Origin: an uncultured bacterium | Lineage (GTDB): Bacteria; Edwardsbacteria; AC1; EtOH8 | Reading direction: 5' to 3' | Length of the DNA stretch: 64,000 nucleotides | Assembly: GCA_937863685.1 (NCBI GenBank) | Contig: CALMGM010000005.1 | Coordinates: 186,001-250,000, forward strand | Shown: piece by piece, positions 34,728 to 42,060 of the stretch | Numbering within the stretch: position 1 is the first letter of the stretch | Layout: each line of letters starts with the position of its first letter | Program-made: the position numbers and the translations under genes | The notes under the pieces: model-generated | Seen by the model: the letters and a program-made list of their open reading frames with translations, nothing else | Told to the model about the DNA's origin: nothing | The model's database searches: none

Positions 34728-35201
34728 TTACCCTATAAGGACCTCATCCTGTTCCGAAGCCTCCTCGAAAAGCAGAGAATTCCCCTCATCGTCGCTGGCC
34801 AGCAGCTGTTGATATTTGAAATAACTCACCCCAATAAATGATGTGGCTGTAAGTTTCCTGGGGTTATGAATTCCCGATTCCTCCGTCTTTATCTTGAATA
34901 CATTGAAATCATATTTATTCTTATTGATATCCTTGATGATCTTGTGTAGATTTTTCTCGTTCAATTCCTCAAAGCCCGAAAAATACAAATATTTCTGGAA
35001 GACTTCTTTGTTATATTCAATCTTGATGATTCCCCGGAACTGCTTATTGATCGGATTTAATATAAAGAATAGGCTGGAATCATTATAACCTCCCCCACTG
35101 GACATGCAAATCATATCCAGATATGGCCCGACAATCTCTCTGGTACCATTGAGGCTAGATTTATCATCGATCAATATTATTTCATTTTGCTTTTCTGACA
35201 T
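34728..35201 (-). CDS. Protein of unknown function
   Basis: I do not recognise this 157-residue soluble protein. It is acidic, with beta-rich stretches (SSLFFILNPINKQFRGIIKI, FQKYLYFSGFEELNEKN) and a C-terminal acidic tail ending LLFEEASEQDEVLIG. AAAGGGGAT precedes the ATG, so this start looks bacterial. It lies downstream of the zinc-ribbon integrase on the same strand, 61 bases away, and converges exactly on the winged-helix gene. Confidence 0.55.
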   Translation of the reverse strand: MSEKQNEIILIDDKSSLNGTREIVGPYLDMICMSSGGGYNDSSLFFILNPINKQFRGIIKIEYNKEVFQKYLYFSGFEELNEKNLHKIIKDINKNKYDFNVFKIKTEESGIHNPRKLTATSFIGVSYFKYQQLLASDDEGNSLLFEEASEQDEVLIG

Positions 35202-35262
35202 AATATCCCCTTTGATATATTATAACAGATAGAAAACTTATTTCAAGAACATATTTACCTTT

Positions 35263-36519
35263 CTATTGATTATCTTTCCCGTTGAATATTTTCATAAGGT
35301 CCTTTCCTTTTCCACTCTCCAATATTTTCCTGACCAGGATTTCTTTGACCTCCTTATCCTTGAGCAAAGAGGTCATAAAATCATCTGAATCCTGCCTCTT
35401 TTCATCCAGTTCAATGGCAGTATTTACATCAAGTACACTGCTGCACTTGCCGCAGAATAAATACTCCTTGGGATTGACGGCCCTGCATCGGGGACACTGT
35501 TTCACCTTGGGCGCATTATCCTTTTTAACGTTTTTTATTCCATGCATCTCAAGCATTACCTCGTTGACATCCTGGGATACCAGGTGTGAATATTCCGAAA
35601 GCATTTTACTCGATGGGACCCACCCAAAATACACCTTGGCCTGGGCTTCGTTGATCATCTTATTGCCAAGCAAATGGGTAACCCTGGTATGTCTGAACAG
35701 ATGAGCATGGATCCTTTTCTTTATCTTGGCCCTTTCCTTTAGCCTTAATATCAATGCCCTGAACGAGGCATAGCCCATTTTGACATTTTTATTCCTGTCT
35801 CCCAGCATGATCCACAATGGAGCATTGGGCTCTCCGGAAAGGGGATGGCTGTTCAGCCAATTGGTAAGATAATTAGAAGAAACAACTATCCGCGGAGTCC
35901 GATGTCCCGTCTTTCCCGTCAGATCGATTATATGGCTGTAATTATCCTGGGTGATGTCCTTAATCTTGAGATTGCCTACTTCACTTATCCTGGCGCCCAA
36001 CTCATAAAGCATGCTGATGAATGCCTTATCCCGTGGATGCTCGGCCACCTGGATCAGCTTTTCTATTTCCCGTTCTGTAAGTATATCAGAGGCCTGAACC
36101 TGTGGCTTTTCTTTTCTCTGAATCCCCACTCTAAGCCAATTTACAATTTCAGGATATTCAATCCTGCTTTTATAATCATCACCAAAAGCCATCCATTTAT
36201 AAAACTTTTTTATAATCGCCTTGTAACTTTCCTTGGTCCATGGTGAAAGGTCATCTCTTGTTTCGATTTTAAGAATGGCGTTCTTGAGATCATCTTTTGT
36301 CGCCTTGCCATAGTCCTTTTTCAAATAAGAAGAAGCAAATATTATTAATGATTGAATTATCTTTATTTTTCTTGCCTTGGTTAATTTCTCGATTGAGCAA
36401 GTCCTGTCAAAATCAGATATCAGCTTTTTGTTATGTATAGATATATTTGATTTATCCAACTGTATTTTCGTTCTCTCATACCTGATCTCGTAATCATAAA
36501 TATCCTTGTTAGTTCCCAT
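35263..36519 (-). CDS. Archaeal-type tyrosine recombinase with C-terminal zinc ribbon
   Basis: A recombinase of about 418 residues. The catalytic region has Arg in ELGARISEVGNL, HLFRHTRVTHLLG with His-x-x-Arg, and Tyr in LSEYSHL; the second His of the usual LGH is Trp (YFGWVPSSKM). After the conserved tail DVNEVMLEMHGI comes a zinc ribbon, QCPRCRAVNPKEYLFCGKC, then a helical tail. This tail and ribbon are the hallmark of integrases from euryarchaeal plasmids and proviruses. The ATG at 36519 lacks a Shine-Dalgarno but has TTTAAATA 26-33 bases upstream, as for a leaderless archaeal message. The reading frame stays open to an upstream ATG-less start at 36543. Confidence 0.85.
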   Translation of the reverse strand: MGTNKDIYDYEIRYERTKIQLDKSNISIHNKKLISDFDRTCSIEKLTKARKIKIIQSLIIFASSYLKKDYGKATKDDLKNAILKIETRDDLSPWTKESYKAIIKKFYKWMAFGDDYKSRIEYPEIVNWLRVGIQRKEKPQVQASDILTEREIEKLIQVAEHPRDKAFISMLYELGARISEVGNLKIKDITQDNYSHIIDLTGKTGHRTPRIVVSSNYLTNWLNSHPLSGEPNAPLWIMLGDRNKNVKMGYASFRALILRLKERAKIKKRIHAHLFRHTRVTHLLGNKMINEAQAKVYFGWVPSSKMLSEYSHLVSQDVNEVMLEMHGIKNVKKDNAPKVKQCPRCRAVNPKEYLFCGKCSSVLDVNTAIELDEKRQDSDDFMTSLLKDKEVKEILVRKILESGKGKDLMKIFNGKDNQ

Positions 36520-36574
36520 ACAAGTAGTACAGTATATGAGCAACTATTTAAAGCTTTCTACATATACTACTTGT
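36520..36574 (-). promoter_or_regulatory. TATA-like promoter flanked by inverted repeats, upstream of the integrase
   Basis: ACAAGTAGT with TATATG (36520-36538) is mirrored by CATATACTACTTGT (36561-36574). Between them, TTTAAATA on the minus strand (plus 36545-36552) is a good archaeal TATA box, placed for a start at or near the integrase ATG. The repeats could be operator or recombinase-binding sites. Confidence 0.45.
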
Positions 36575-36709
36575 TTGACGCCCCGGCCGGACGTCCGACA
36601 ACAAGTTCACTGGTTGGGCTTTGGTCAGTTTAAGTTTTCCGACGCTGATTCTTATCAGTAAAATTGATCATTTATAAACCTTTCCTGTCCCTCTGCCAGA
36701 GTGACAAAT

Positions 36710-36844
36710 TCAACAACTATCTTTCATTTCTGATTGTCTGATATATTCATCGCGTAATTTGACGATCCATTCCGGGAGGTGATTCTCCAATCTCTGTTTC
36801 CCTTTATCTGTTCCAGAATACCGATAATCATCACGTTCACCCAT
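36710..36844 (-). CDS. 44-residue protein of unknown function
   Basis: The peptide starts MGERDDYRYSGTDKGKQRLE, is hydrophilic and ends MKDSC. GGGAG lies just before the ATG, inside the end of the preceding small gene, and only one base separates the two. It has no recognised domain. Its clean ribosome site, sensible codon use and coupling to the 53-residue gene support it as real. The 190 bases downstream, up to the integrase, hold only the promoter repeats. Confidence 0.5.
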   Translation of the reverse strand: MGERDDYRYSGTDKGKQRLENHLPEWIVKLRDEYIRQSEMKDSC

Positions 36845-36845
36845 T

Positions 36846-37007
36846 TTACTCCCTTTTCTCCAACTGATAATCTTTCAATCTTTCGATTATATGGGTAAGC
36901 TTCATATCAATATCCCGAAGCAATTGGATAGCGAAAGATAATTTACCTTCGCATTTTTTCAAAGATTGTTGATATTTCCCGATATCAATTTTATCTTTTT
37001 GGGTCAT
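36846..37007 (-). CDS. 53-residue helical protein of unknown function
   Basis: The peptide starts MTQKDKIDIGKYQQSLKKCE and ends RLKDYQLEKRE; it is strongly charged and looks like one long amphipathic helix or a coiled coil. No Shine-Dalgarno is present. A TTTATATA box lies about 20-27 bases before the ATG, again resembling a leaderless archaeal start, and TCATAA...TTATGA (37003-37020) forms an inverted repeat over the start codon. It is followed by the 44-residue gene. Confidence 0.5.
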   Translation of the reverse strand: MTQKDKIDIGKYQQSLKKCEGKLSFAIQLLRDIDMKLTHIIERLKDYQLEKRE

Positions 37008-37059
37008 AACAACAATTATGAGCCTTTATATAAATAACTTGTATTCAATTTTAGTGTGA

Positions 37060-37830
37060 TTAGCGCCCGATTATTTTTTCTCCCTGCTTTATTTCATTCC
37101 ACCAATCACATTCATCGCGAAAATAGCTCATGGCATCATAGATGTCTTTGAAACGATGATTGTATTTCTTTTCCGGAATAATACTTGGACTAATGCCAGT
37201 CGCCTCAACAGCTATCCAATTACTTTGCTCGACTTCAACGACTACCCAACTATGCGTTGAATTCAAAACAATATCGGCATTGAAACCCTTCCTTTCGAGC
37301 CAATATTCCAGAAAAGCGCTCATTTCAGAACAGTCAAATACATTAGGCTCATAAGATTTCAGCCATTGGAAATTCAAAGCATCTTTGAGATTATCCATCC
37401 CATATTTCCTGTCAACTGGAATATAATAATCATCCGTCATCAATTTTACATCTACGATCTTCGGAAGCCTAAAACAGAATTTCTCTTTAAGGTAAACCTT
37501 GTTTCTATTTCTGCTGCGGAATGTTCTATTGGGCACTGTTTTTATGAGATTGTAAACCGACCTCTCCGATACCCTGGCAACCTTTAGACCCTTTTCCTTG
37601 AAGTAACGCATAATTGATCCCAAGACAGCCTGTGAAACAGTAGGTTCCTCCATGGAAATGATTGCCGTCAACAATTCTCTATTGGTCTTCAATGATACAT
37701 CCATCAGTTCGGCAGGTTTTATTATCGGCACGTAGATGGCCACCGGCTTTATTTCTTTCTTGTACTCGGCATACTGATAGCATGAGACCAATACTACGAA
37801 AAGTATGCCAAAGATAATTGCCCCTTTCAT
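37060..37830 (-). CDS. Transglutaminase-like lipoprotein
   Basis: A 256-residue exported protein. The N-terminus, MKGAIIFGILFVVLVSCYQY, has the lipobox-like LVSC, so it is probably a lipoprotein. The C-terminal domain carries a transglutaminase-like Cys-His pair: NVFDCSEMSAFLEYWL and then NSTHSWVVVEVEQSNWIAVE, with Glu in place of the usual Asp. Such domains in bacteria cleave or modify peptide links, but activity is unproven. AAAGGAA lies before the ATG. A terminator just upstream separates it from the clamp gene, so it has its own promoter or is weakly read through. Confidence 0.65.
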   Translation of the reverse strand: MKGAIIFGILFVVLVSCYQYAEYKKEIKPVAIYVPIIKPAELMDVSLKTNRELLTAIISMEEPTVSQAVLGSIMRYFKEKGLKVARVSERSVYNLIKTVPNRTFRSRNRNKVYLKEKFCFRLPKIVDVKLMTDDYYIPVDRKYGMDNLKDALNFQWLKSYEPNVFDCSEMSAFLEYWLERKGFNADIVLNSTHSWVVVEVEQSNWIAVEATGISPSIIPEKKYNHRFKDIYDAMSYFRDECDWWNEIKQGEKIIGR

Positions 37831-37846
37831 ATCATATTCCTTTCAT

Positions 37847-37882
37847 TAAAAAGAGAGCCGGAGATTTTCTTTCCGGCTCTCT
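37847..37882 (-). terminator. Rho-independent terminator after the sliding-clamp gene
   Basis: AGAGAGCCGGA (37852-37862) pairs with TCCGGCTCTCT (37872-37882) over 11 bp. On the minus strand the stem is followed by a run of T residues (TTTTTAAT). It ends the clamp-containing transcript. Confidence 0.88.
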
Positions 37883-37900
37883 GCTTTTAAGTAATGTTTC

Positions 37901-39316
37901 TTATGACGGCACTTCCGCCATCTCCTCTTTCTCCTGAAAAGCTACCCGATCTTCGGACGGAATGGCCTCAAAATTGGTTCGAAAAGCCTCACAGGTCTGG
38001 GATCCCTCGTATTCCACCTCGCTCTCGCACTGAGGAGTCCCAAATAAGGCGCATTCTCCGCAGATGGGCTCTGTTTCAGGATTTTCCTCCGGCATATTGC
38101 TCGATTGGCCGGCCGGTACCGGTACAGAGGCGCTTTCCTCGTTGTTTTGCACCTCCTGGCTTGCCTGTTCGACATCCTCCCTTCTGACCGGCATCAGAAT
38201 ATAGGTCTCCTCCCAATTGGCCGGTTGGGTCTTGCCATAGATTTTTACCGGCCGGGCATAACCTTCTGTTTCCAGAATGATGTATCTGGAGGGTATTTGC
38301 CTGGCGATATCGTGAAGATACTGCCAGTTGATCCTGATGACCTCGAGGGATTTTTCGGACAGGTTATCTCCTTCGACGATCCGGCCCTCGAAAGGCTGAA
38401 AGGCCTCCCCGAATATCCCGCTGTTATTGACGGAAAATTTCTCCCCGAAACGCAGTTCCACCGAAGACTCCCCGGCCGAGACATGGGAGCAAAGCTTCAA
38501 AGCCCGCATCAGCGAGTCCCTGTCGCATTCGGCCTTGAGCTGGTAGTTTAGGGGCATGATCCCCTCGGTGTCGGGATAGGTCTCCTGTATGACCCGGACG
38601 AAAGCCTGCCAGTCCGACCCCTTGAAGCAGATAAATTGGTCGTCCCCGGACAATTCCACATGATCGTCCCCCATGACGGAAAGAACCGTCCTGAGCGAGT
38701 CCCTGGGAATGCCATAACAGCCGCCAGCTTCGGTATATCCCTTTTCCCGGCTCAGGTTTATCCTTGCCAGGCGGTGCCGGTCCGTGCTGACGGCCGAGAT
38801 CTTGTTTCCGCTGAGCTTTAACGATACCCCATTAAAAACGCCCTGGGTCTTCTCGTTGGAAACAAACGGCAAAGCCAATGATAACAGCCTCGACAAATCA
38901 AGTCCGTTGACAGCAATTACTTCGGATTTGACCTCGGGGACAACCGGAAAGTCTTCGACCGGCGGGATATTCTTTATCTGGCTCTTGTGACTGCCAAATT
39001 GCAAACGCATGGTTTCACCGTTATTTTCCTTCTCCCAACAAAACGTAACCTTGTCCTCGACGGACTTGGAAAGCAACGCCAGGACCACCGGGCCAGGCAA
39101 TAACTTGCTTTGGCTTGGCTCCAGCAATTCAGGGGGATGATCCGTCCTGATGATCTTGATGATTGTCAGATCCAGATTGGTAGCCCGCAGAAAGAGCATA
39201 TTATCCAAAAAGCCGAGATGGACATATTGAAGCACCGGAAGGTTGTTTTTGGCTATCGCCTTGCAAACCATACCCAGAGCTTCAACTATTTTCTGCCTGG
39301 AAACCGTTAGTTTCAT
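37901..39316 (-). CDS. dnaN-like: DNA polymerase III beta-clamp homologue with Cys-rich tail
   Basis: A 471-residue protein. The first 385 residues have the three-domain DnaN layout: MKLTVSRQKIVEALGMVCKA with NLPVLQYVHLGF; then VFNGVSLKLSGNKISAVSTD with HRLA; then a C-terminal domain ending YILMPVRR, close to the DnaN end MP(M/V)R. The extra 85 residues are Glu-rich and hold CGECALFGTPQCESE and then SQTCEAFR, a likely zinc site not found in chromosomal clamps. Sliding clamps tether polymerases to DNA. A second clamp on a mobile element may serve element replication or hijack host enzymes. AAGGAG precedes the ATG. It is the last gene of its operon, with a terminator behind it. Confidence 0.85.
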   Translation of the reverse strand: MKLTVSRQKIVEALGMVCKAIAKNNLPVLQYVHLGFLDNMLFLRATNLDLTIIKIIRTDHPPELLEPSQSKLLPGPVVLALLSKSVEDKVTFCWEKENNGETMRLQFGSHKSQIKNIPPVEDFPVVPEVKSEVIAVNGLDLSRLLSLALPFVSNEKTQGVFNGVSLKLSGNKISAVSTDRHRLARINLSREKGYTEAGGCYGIPRDSLRTVLSVMGDDHVELSGDDQFICFKGSDWQAFVRVIQETYPDTEGIMPLNYQLKAECDRDSLMRALKLCSHVSAGESSVELRFGEKFSVNNSGIFGEAFQPFEGRIVEGDNLSEKSLEVIRINWQYLHDIARQIPSRYIILETEGYARPVKIYGKTQPANWEETYILMPVRREDVEQASQEVQNNEESASVPVPAGQSSNMPEENPETEPICGECALFGTPQCESEVEYEGSQTCEAFRTNFEAIPSEDRVAFQEKEEMAEVPS

Positions 39317-39338
39317 GATATTCTCCTTATGGTTATTG

Positions 39339-39665
39339 TTATCCCTGCCTGACGGTAGTCATTAAAACCGTCAGGCTGATTGATTTGACATATTCCGTGG
39401 ACAATAAAATCACCGTCGAAGAAAGGTCCGATTCGGTAATCATGAATATCCTGATCTGCCGGTATTTGATGACCGAGAGAAGCCGATCCTGGTTGGCCTG
39501 AAAAAACTCCTTCTCCCGGCTGTCGTTTATATCCAGAACTCCGCGGTTTCCCCCATAATGCCCCGGCAGCGAATCCTGAATAAAATATTTCAGGGCAGGT
39601 TCATCCTTCATTTTCTCGAAGACGCCCTTGGTGACGAAAACAACCGTTGCCTTTCTTTTATCCAT
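39339..39665 (-). CDS. Small protein of unknown function
   Basis: A protein of about 108 residues beginning MDKRKATVVFVTKGVFEKMK, with a second part rich in Ile and Thr (IRIFMITESDLSSTVILLST). No domain is recognised, and there is no signal peptide. The ATG at 39665 is preferred because GGAGGGGAG lies just upstream. It overlaps the end of the preceding gene by eight bases and precedes the clamp gene by 22, so it belongs to the clamp operon. Confidence 0.6.
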   Translation of the reverse strand: MDKRKATVVFVTKGVFEKMKDEPALKYFIQDSLPGHYGGNRGVLDINDSREKEFFQANQDRLLSVIKYRQIRIFMITESDLSSTVILLSTEYVKSISLTVLMTTVRQG

Positions 39666-39888
39666 ATACTCCCCTCCTGTTCTTAATGCCAAACGGATCA
39701 AAGGCCGGCTTTGACAGCGAGCAGCCGAAACACGGTTTTAAAGCCCATCCCCCGAAATGCCCGATGATATCCTCCTTGCGGAAACTCCCGTTGGGACACC
39801 ATAAATGACAACTGCCCGCTTCGTCCACCACCATCAGAAACGGGCAATCTATCTTATCCCTGGCCTTTATAAGTATCTTCTCAGCCAT
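39658..39888 (-). CDS. Small Cys-rich protein, possible zinc finger
   Basis: A 76-residue protein with Cys at DCPFLMV, SCHLWCPNG and KPCFGCSLSK, enough for one zinc site. The rest (MAEKILIKARDK...) is unfamiliar. AGGAGG precedes the ATG, and the start overlaps the upstream gene by eight bases. The role is unknown; small zinc proteins of this type are frequent in plasmid and ICE replication modules. Confidence 0.6.
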   Translation of the reverse strand: MAEKILIKARDKIDCPFLMVVDEAGSCHLWCPNGSFRKEDIIGHFGGWALKPCFGCSLSKPAFDPFGIKNRRGVYG

Positions 39889-40591
39889 AATTTCCTCCTA
39901 TGTTGATGGCCAAGGTCCTGAATGGGGGATGGTCCTCATATTCAGCCGGATCGAGGTCAGCAAAATATTTTCCTTTTTCCGCCAATAAAAGGTTATCCTT
40001 GATATCCTTCAAGCACCTTTTGAAATAACCCTCCCATTGGGGATCTTTGGCCCTTTCCTCCAGGCTGGCAATGTACTCCTGGATCTTCTCGCTGTCCGGA
40101 GAGACCACGCCCCTTTCTATGACCACATACCGGCAAAGGATATAATCTCCCTCGTCGAAAAGCTTAACCTTTGCCTCTCGGGATATCCTGCTAACCTCTA
40201 TCAAAAAGTCAGCTAACAGCTTGGCATTCAACTCGTTATCTGCCACCTTGGTAAACCCCGATGCTGCAATGCCTTGCTTATGATTTTCACCCAGGGCCAA
40301 TAACTTGGCATCAACCAGTTCCATGACCTTACTCTCCAGTTTAACCCCCTTTAAGCCCTCCAAATGGGGGTATATGAGGTCCCAGGCCCTATCTGAGGTT
40401 ATTCCCTTCTCCAGATGGGAATCTTTGAACCAGCTAGGCCATCTGGGGTACCAGTAGGGGATCCTGGTGAGGCAGATATGCTCGCAGGTCCAGCGATGCT
40501 TGACATTGTAATGGTCCTGCAGAGCGTCTATCTGGTCCCATTCCTGGTCGGTGATCTTCCCGACGATATTGTAATGTAATGTTCTGCCCAT
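39881..40591 (-). CDS. Protein of unknown function
   Basis: A protein of about 236 residues starting MGRTLHYNIVGKITDQEWDQ. The N-terminal part is aromatic-rich (CLTRIPYWYPRWPSWFKDS). The middle is helical, and the C-terminal part has an acidic stretch (DLDPAEYEDHPP). I recognise no domain. The ATG at 40591 is seven bases after AAAGGA; another ATG two codons upstream is too close to that site. It is coupled to the genes on both sides. Confidence 0.55.
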   Translation of the reverse strand: MGRTLHYNIVGKITDQEWDQIDALQDHYNVKHRWTCEHICLTRIPYWYPRWPSWFKDSHLEKGITSDRAWDLIYPHLEGLKGVKLESKVMELVDAKLLALGENHKQGIAASGFTKVADNELNAKLLADFLIEVSRISREAKVKLFDEGDYILCRYVVIERGVVSPDSEKIQEYIASLEERAKDPQWEGYFKRCLKDIKDNLLLAEKGKYFADLDPAEYEDHPPFRTLAINIGGNYG

Positions 40592-40606
40592 GATCATATC
40601 CTTTCT

Positions 40607-40795
40607 CTATTTCTTGGTGTAAAAGCTTCTTTTGCAACCCCTGCATTTCCAAGCCCTTATCGCTCCGTTGTGCGAAACATGGAGGCATTCGAACAAATTC
40701 GGCTGGATGATATCGGGAATGTATTCCTCATTGCGGCAATGAGGGCAAACCAGCAGGGTAAAGGTCTGCTCAATACCTTCTTTTAGCTTTTCCAT
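40607..40795 (-). CDS. Small zinc-ribbon protein
   Basis: A protein of about 62 residues with LLVCPHCRNEEYIPD and then AWKCRGCKRSFYTKK: two C-x2-C pairs 30 residues apart with His between, a classic zinc ribbon. It probably binds DNA or RNA. The ATG at 40795 is preferred; a GTG at 40807 overlapping the previous stop is possible. It lies between the membrane-anchored protein and the 236-residue protein. Confidence 0.6.
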   Translation of the reverse strand: MEKLKEGIEQTFTLLVCPHCRNEEYIPDIIQPNLFECLHVSHNGAIRAWKCRGCKRSFYTKK

Positions 40796-40803
40796 GATTT
40801 TTC

Positions 40804-41553
40804 TCACACTTGGTTAATGAATATCTCGGCTCTGCAAAACAGCACGTTGGGTCCGGGCTCCTCCTGGCTATATTTGATGTTCCGAAAGCCCACCGAATAC
40901 GAAGACCGGTATGCCCTGTTCTCGATATCGTCATATTCCAGCACCAGTCGGCATAAAGGCACCTTTCCCTCGATATTCCCGGAATCCTTGTTCAAGTGCC
41001 TTATAAAATACAGCAGCGACACCAAGGTCAGGTAAGATTTAGGCACCGGCATCCTTTGGTGGGTTTTGTTGATACCAGCCGGCAGCAGATAGGTTATTTC
41101 CGGTTCTTCATGATCGTTAATGCCTATCGAGCAATGCTCCGGCAATTCAGGGTATTTTTCCCGGGGAAACATAATATCAATGCATAGGTAATTCATGGAG
41201 TGCTTTATTTTCAAAAACTTATTCCTGTCGTTCTCCATGATCAGCCGGGACAATTCGACGATATCGTAATCCCAAAAGAGGCAAATATTCTTGGCCGTAC
41301 CATGTCCGATATTAAGACAGCGCAAAATCCAATTATCCTCTTCCATCCTCCCCCTGGGATTGTCCATCCAGATATCGGGAAACAAGAATCCCTGCCTGAA
41401 ATTCCAGAAGAGATATACTTTCCCCGGAATCAGCAAAATATCCGGCATTATCTTTTGCTTCTGTCTTCGGTTGGCAACCCGCAAGATCAGCACTGTCAAA
41501 AGGAAAAACACCGACGAGAACAGGCTAAATAAAATAATTAGGAAATTATCCAT
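40804..41553 (-). CDS. Membrane-anchored protein of unknown function
   Basis: A 249-residue protein with a single N-terminal membrane segment (about 3-27, NFLIILFSLFSSVFFLLTVL) followed by Arg/Lys, so the bulk faces the cytoplasm. The soluble part has no recognised domain; it contains LFWNFRQGFLFPDIWMDNP and YLTLVSLLYFIRHLN. GGAGGGGGAT precedes the ATG, which lies one base from the radC stop. It is part of the radC operon. Confidence 0.55.
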   Translation of the reverse strand: MDNFLIILFSLFSSVFFLLTVLILRVANRRQKQKIMPDILLIPGKVYLFWNFRQGFLFPDIWMDNPRGRMEEDNWILRCLNIGHGTAKNICLFWDYDIVELSRLIMENDRNKFLKIKHSMNYLCIDIMFPREKYPELPEHCSIGINDHEEPEITYLLPAGINKTHQRMPVPKSYLTLVSLLYFIRHLNKDSGNIEGKVPLCRLVLEYDDIENRAYRSSYSVGFRNIKYSQEEPGPNVLFCRAEIFINQV

Positions 41554-41554
41554 T

Positions 41555-41989
41555 TCATCCCCCTCCTCTGCTTTCGGTTTCCGAGTAATATTTATCCTTT
41601 CCGATGATAATGTTGTCCACCAGGGTTATCCCCAGCAGTTTGCAACCCTCGCCCAACGATCTCCAGAGAAGCCGGTCTTCATGCGAAGGGGCGGGATCCC
41701 CGCTGGGATGGTTATGCACCGTTACAATGCAGGGTACGCCGTTGGCCACCACGGAGCGCAGAACTATCCCCGGAATCACGGCGCAACTATTTACCGTCCC
41801 CATGGCCGTCAGCTCCTTCTTGACCACCTTGTTCTTGTTGTTGATATGCAGCACCCAAAACATCTCGCGGTCGGCTAAGGCCTCGGCCTTCATGTATTCA
41901 TACACTTTTTCCGGGCTGGACATGGGAATACCGTGAATGGATTCAGAAACCCTCAGTATCTCCAGCGGATATTTCCTGTATTTGCGCAT
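41555..41989 (-). CDS. radC: RadC-like JAMM/MPN protein
   Basis: A 144-residue protein with the JAMM metal motif VTVHNHPSGDPAPSHED (His-x-His and downstream Asp). It lacks the N-terminal HhH domain of chromosomal RadC, as is usual for plasmid and ICE copies. The activity is not known; the family is linked to recombination and accessory DNA functions. AAAGGGAT lies before the ATG, directly after a terminator, so it begins a new operon (radC to clamp). Confidence 0.88.
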   Translation of the reverse strand: MRKYRKYPLEILRVSESIHGIPMSSPEKVYEYMKAEALADREMFWVLHINNKNKVVKKELTAMGTVNSCAVIPGIVLRSVVANGVPCIVTVHNHPSGDPAPSHEDRLLWRSLGEGCKLLGITLVDNIIIGKDKYYSETESRGGG

Positions 41990-42003
41990 ATAATCCCTTT
42001 CCT

Positions 42004-42042
42004 AAAATAAAAAAGAGCCGTCCATCATATGAACAGCTCTTT
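42004..42042 (-). terminator. Rho-independent terminator after the ArdC-like gene
   Basis: AAAGAGC (42012-42018) pairs with GCTCTTT (42036-42042), extended by further pairs around loop CATCATAT. On the minus strand it is followed by TTTTATTTTAGG. It separates the ardC-like gene from radC. Confidence 0.75.
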
Positions 42043-42060
42043 CAAGTTATGGTTTGATCA

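Noticed and set aside
33301-37007. The whole window being archaeal
   Set aside because: tRNA and operon promoters are sigma70-like, Shine-Dalgarno sites are strong, and metH, DnaN and pseudopilins are bacterial; only this segment looks archaeal.
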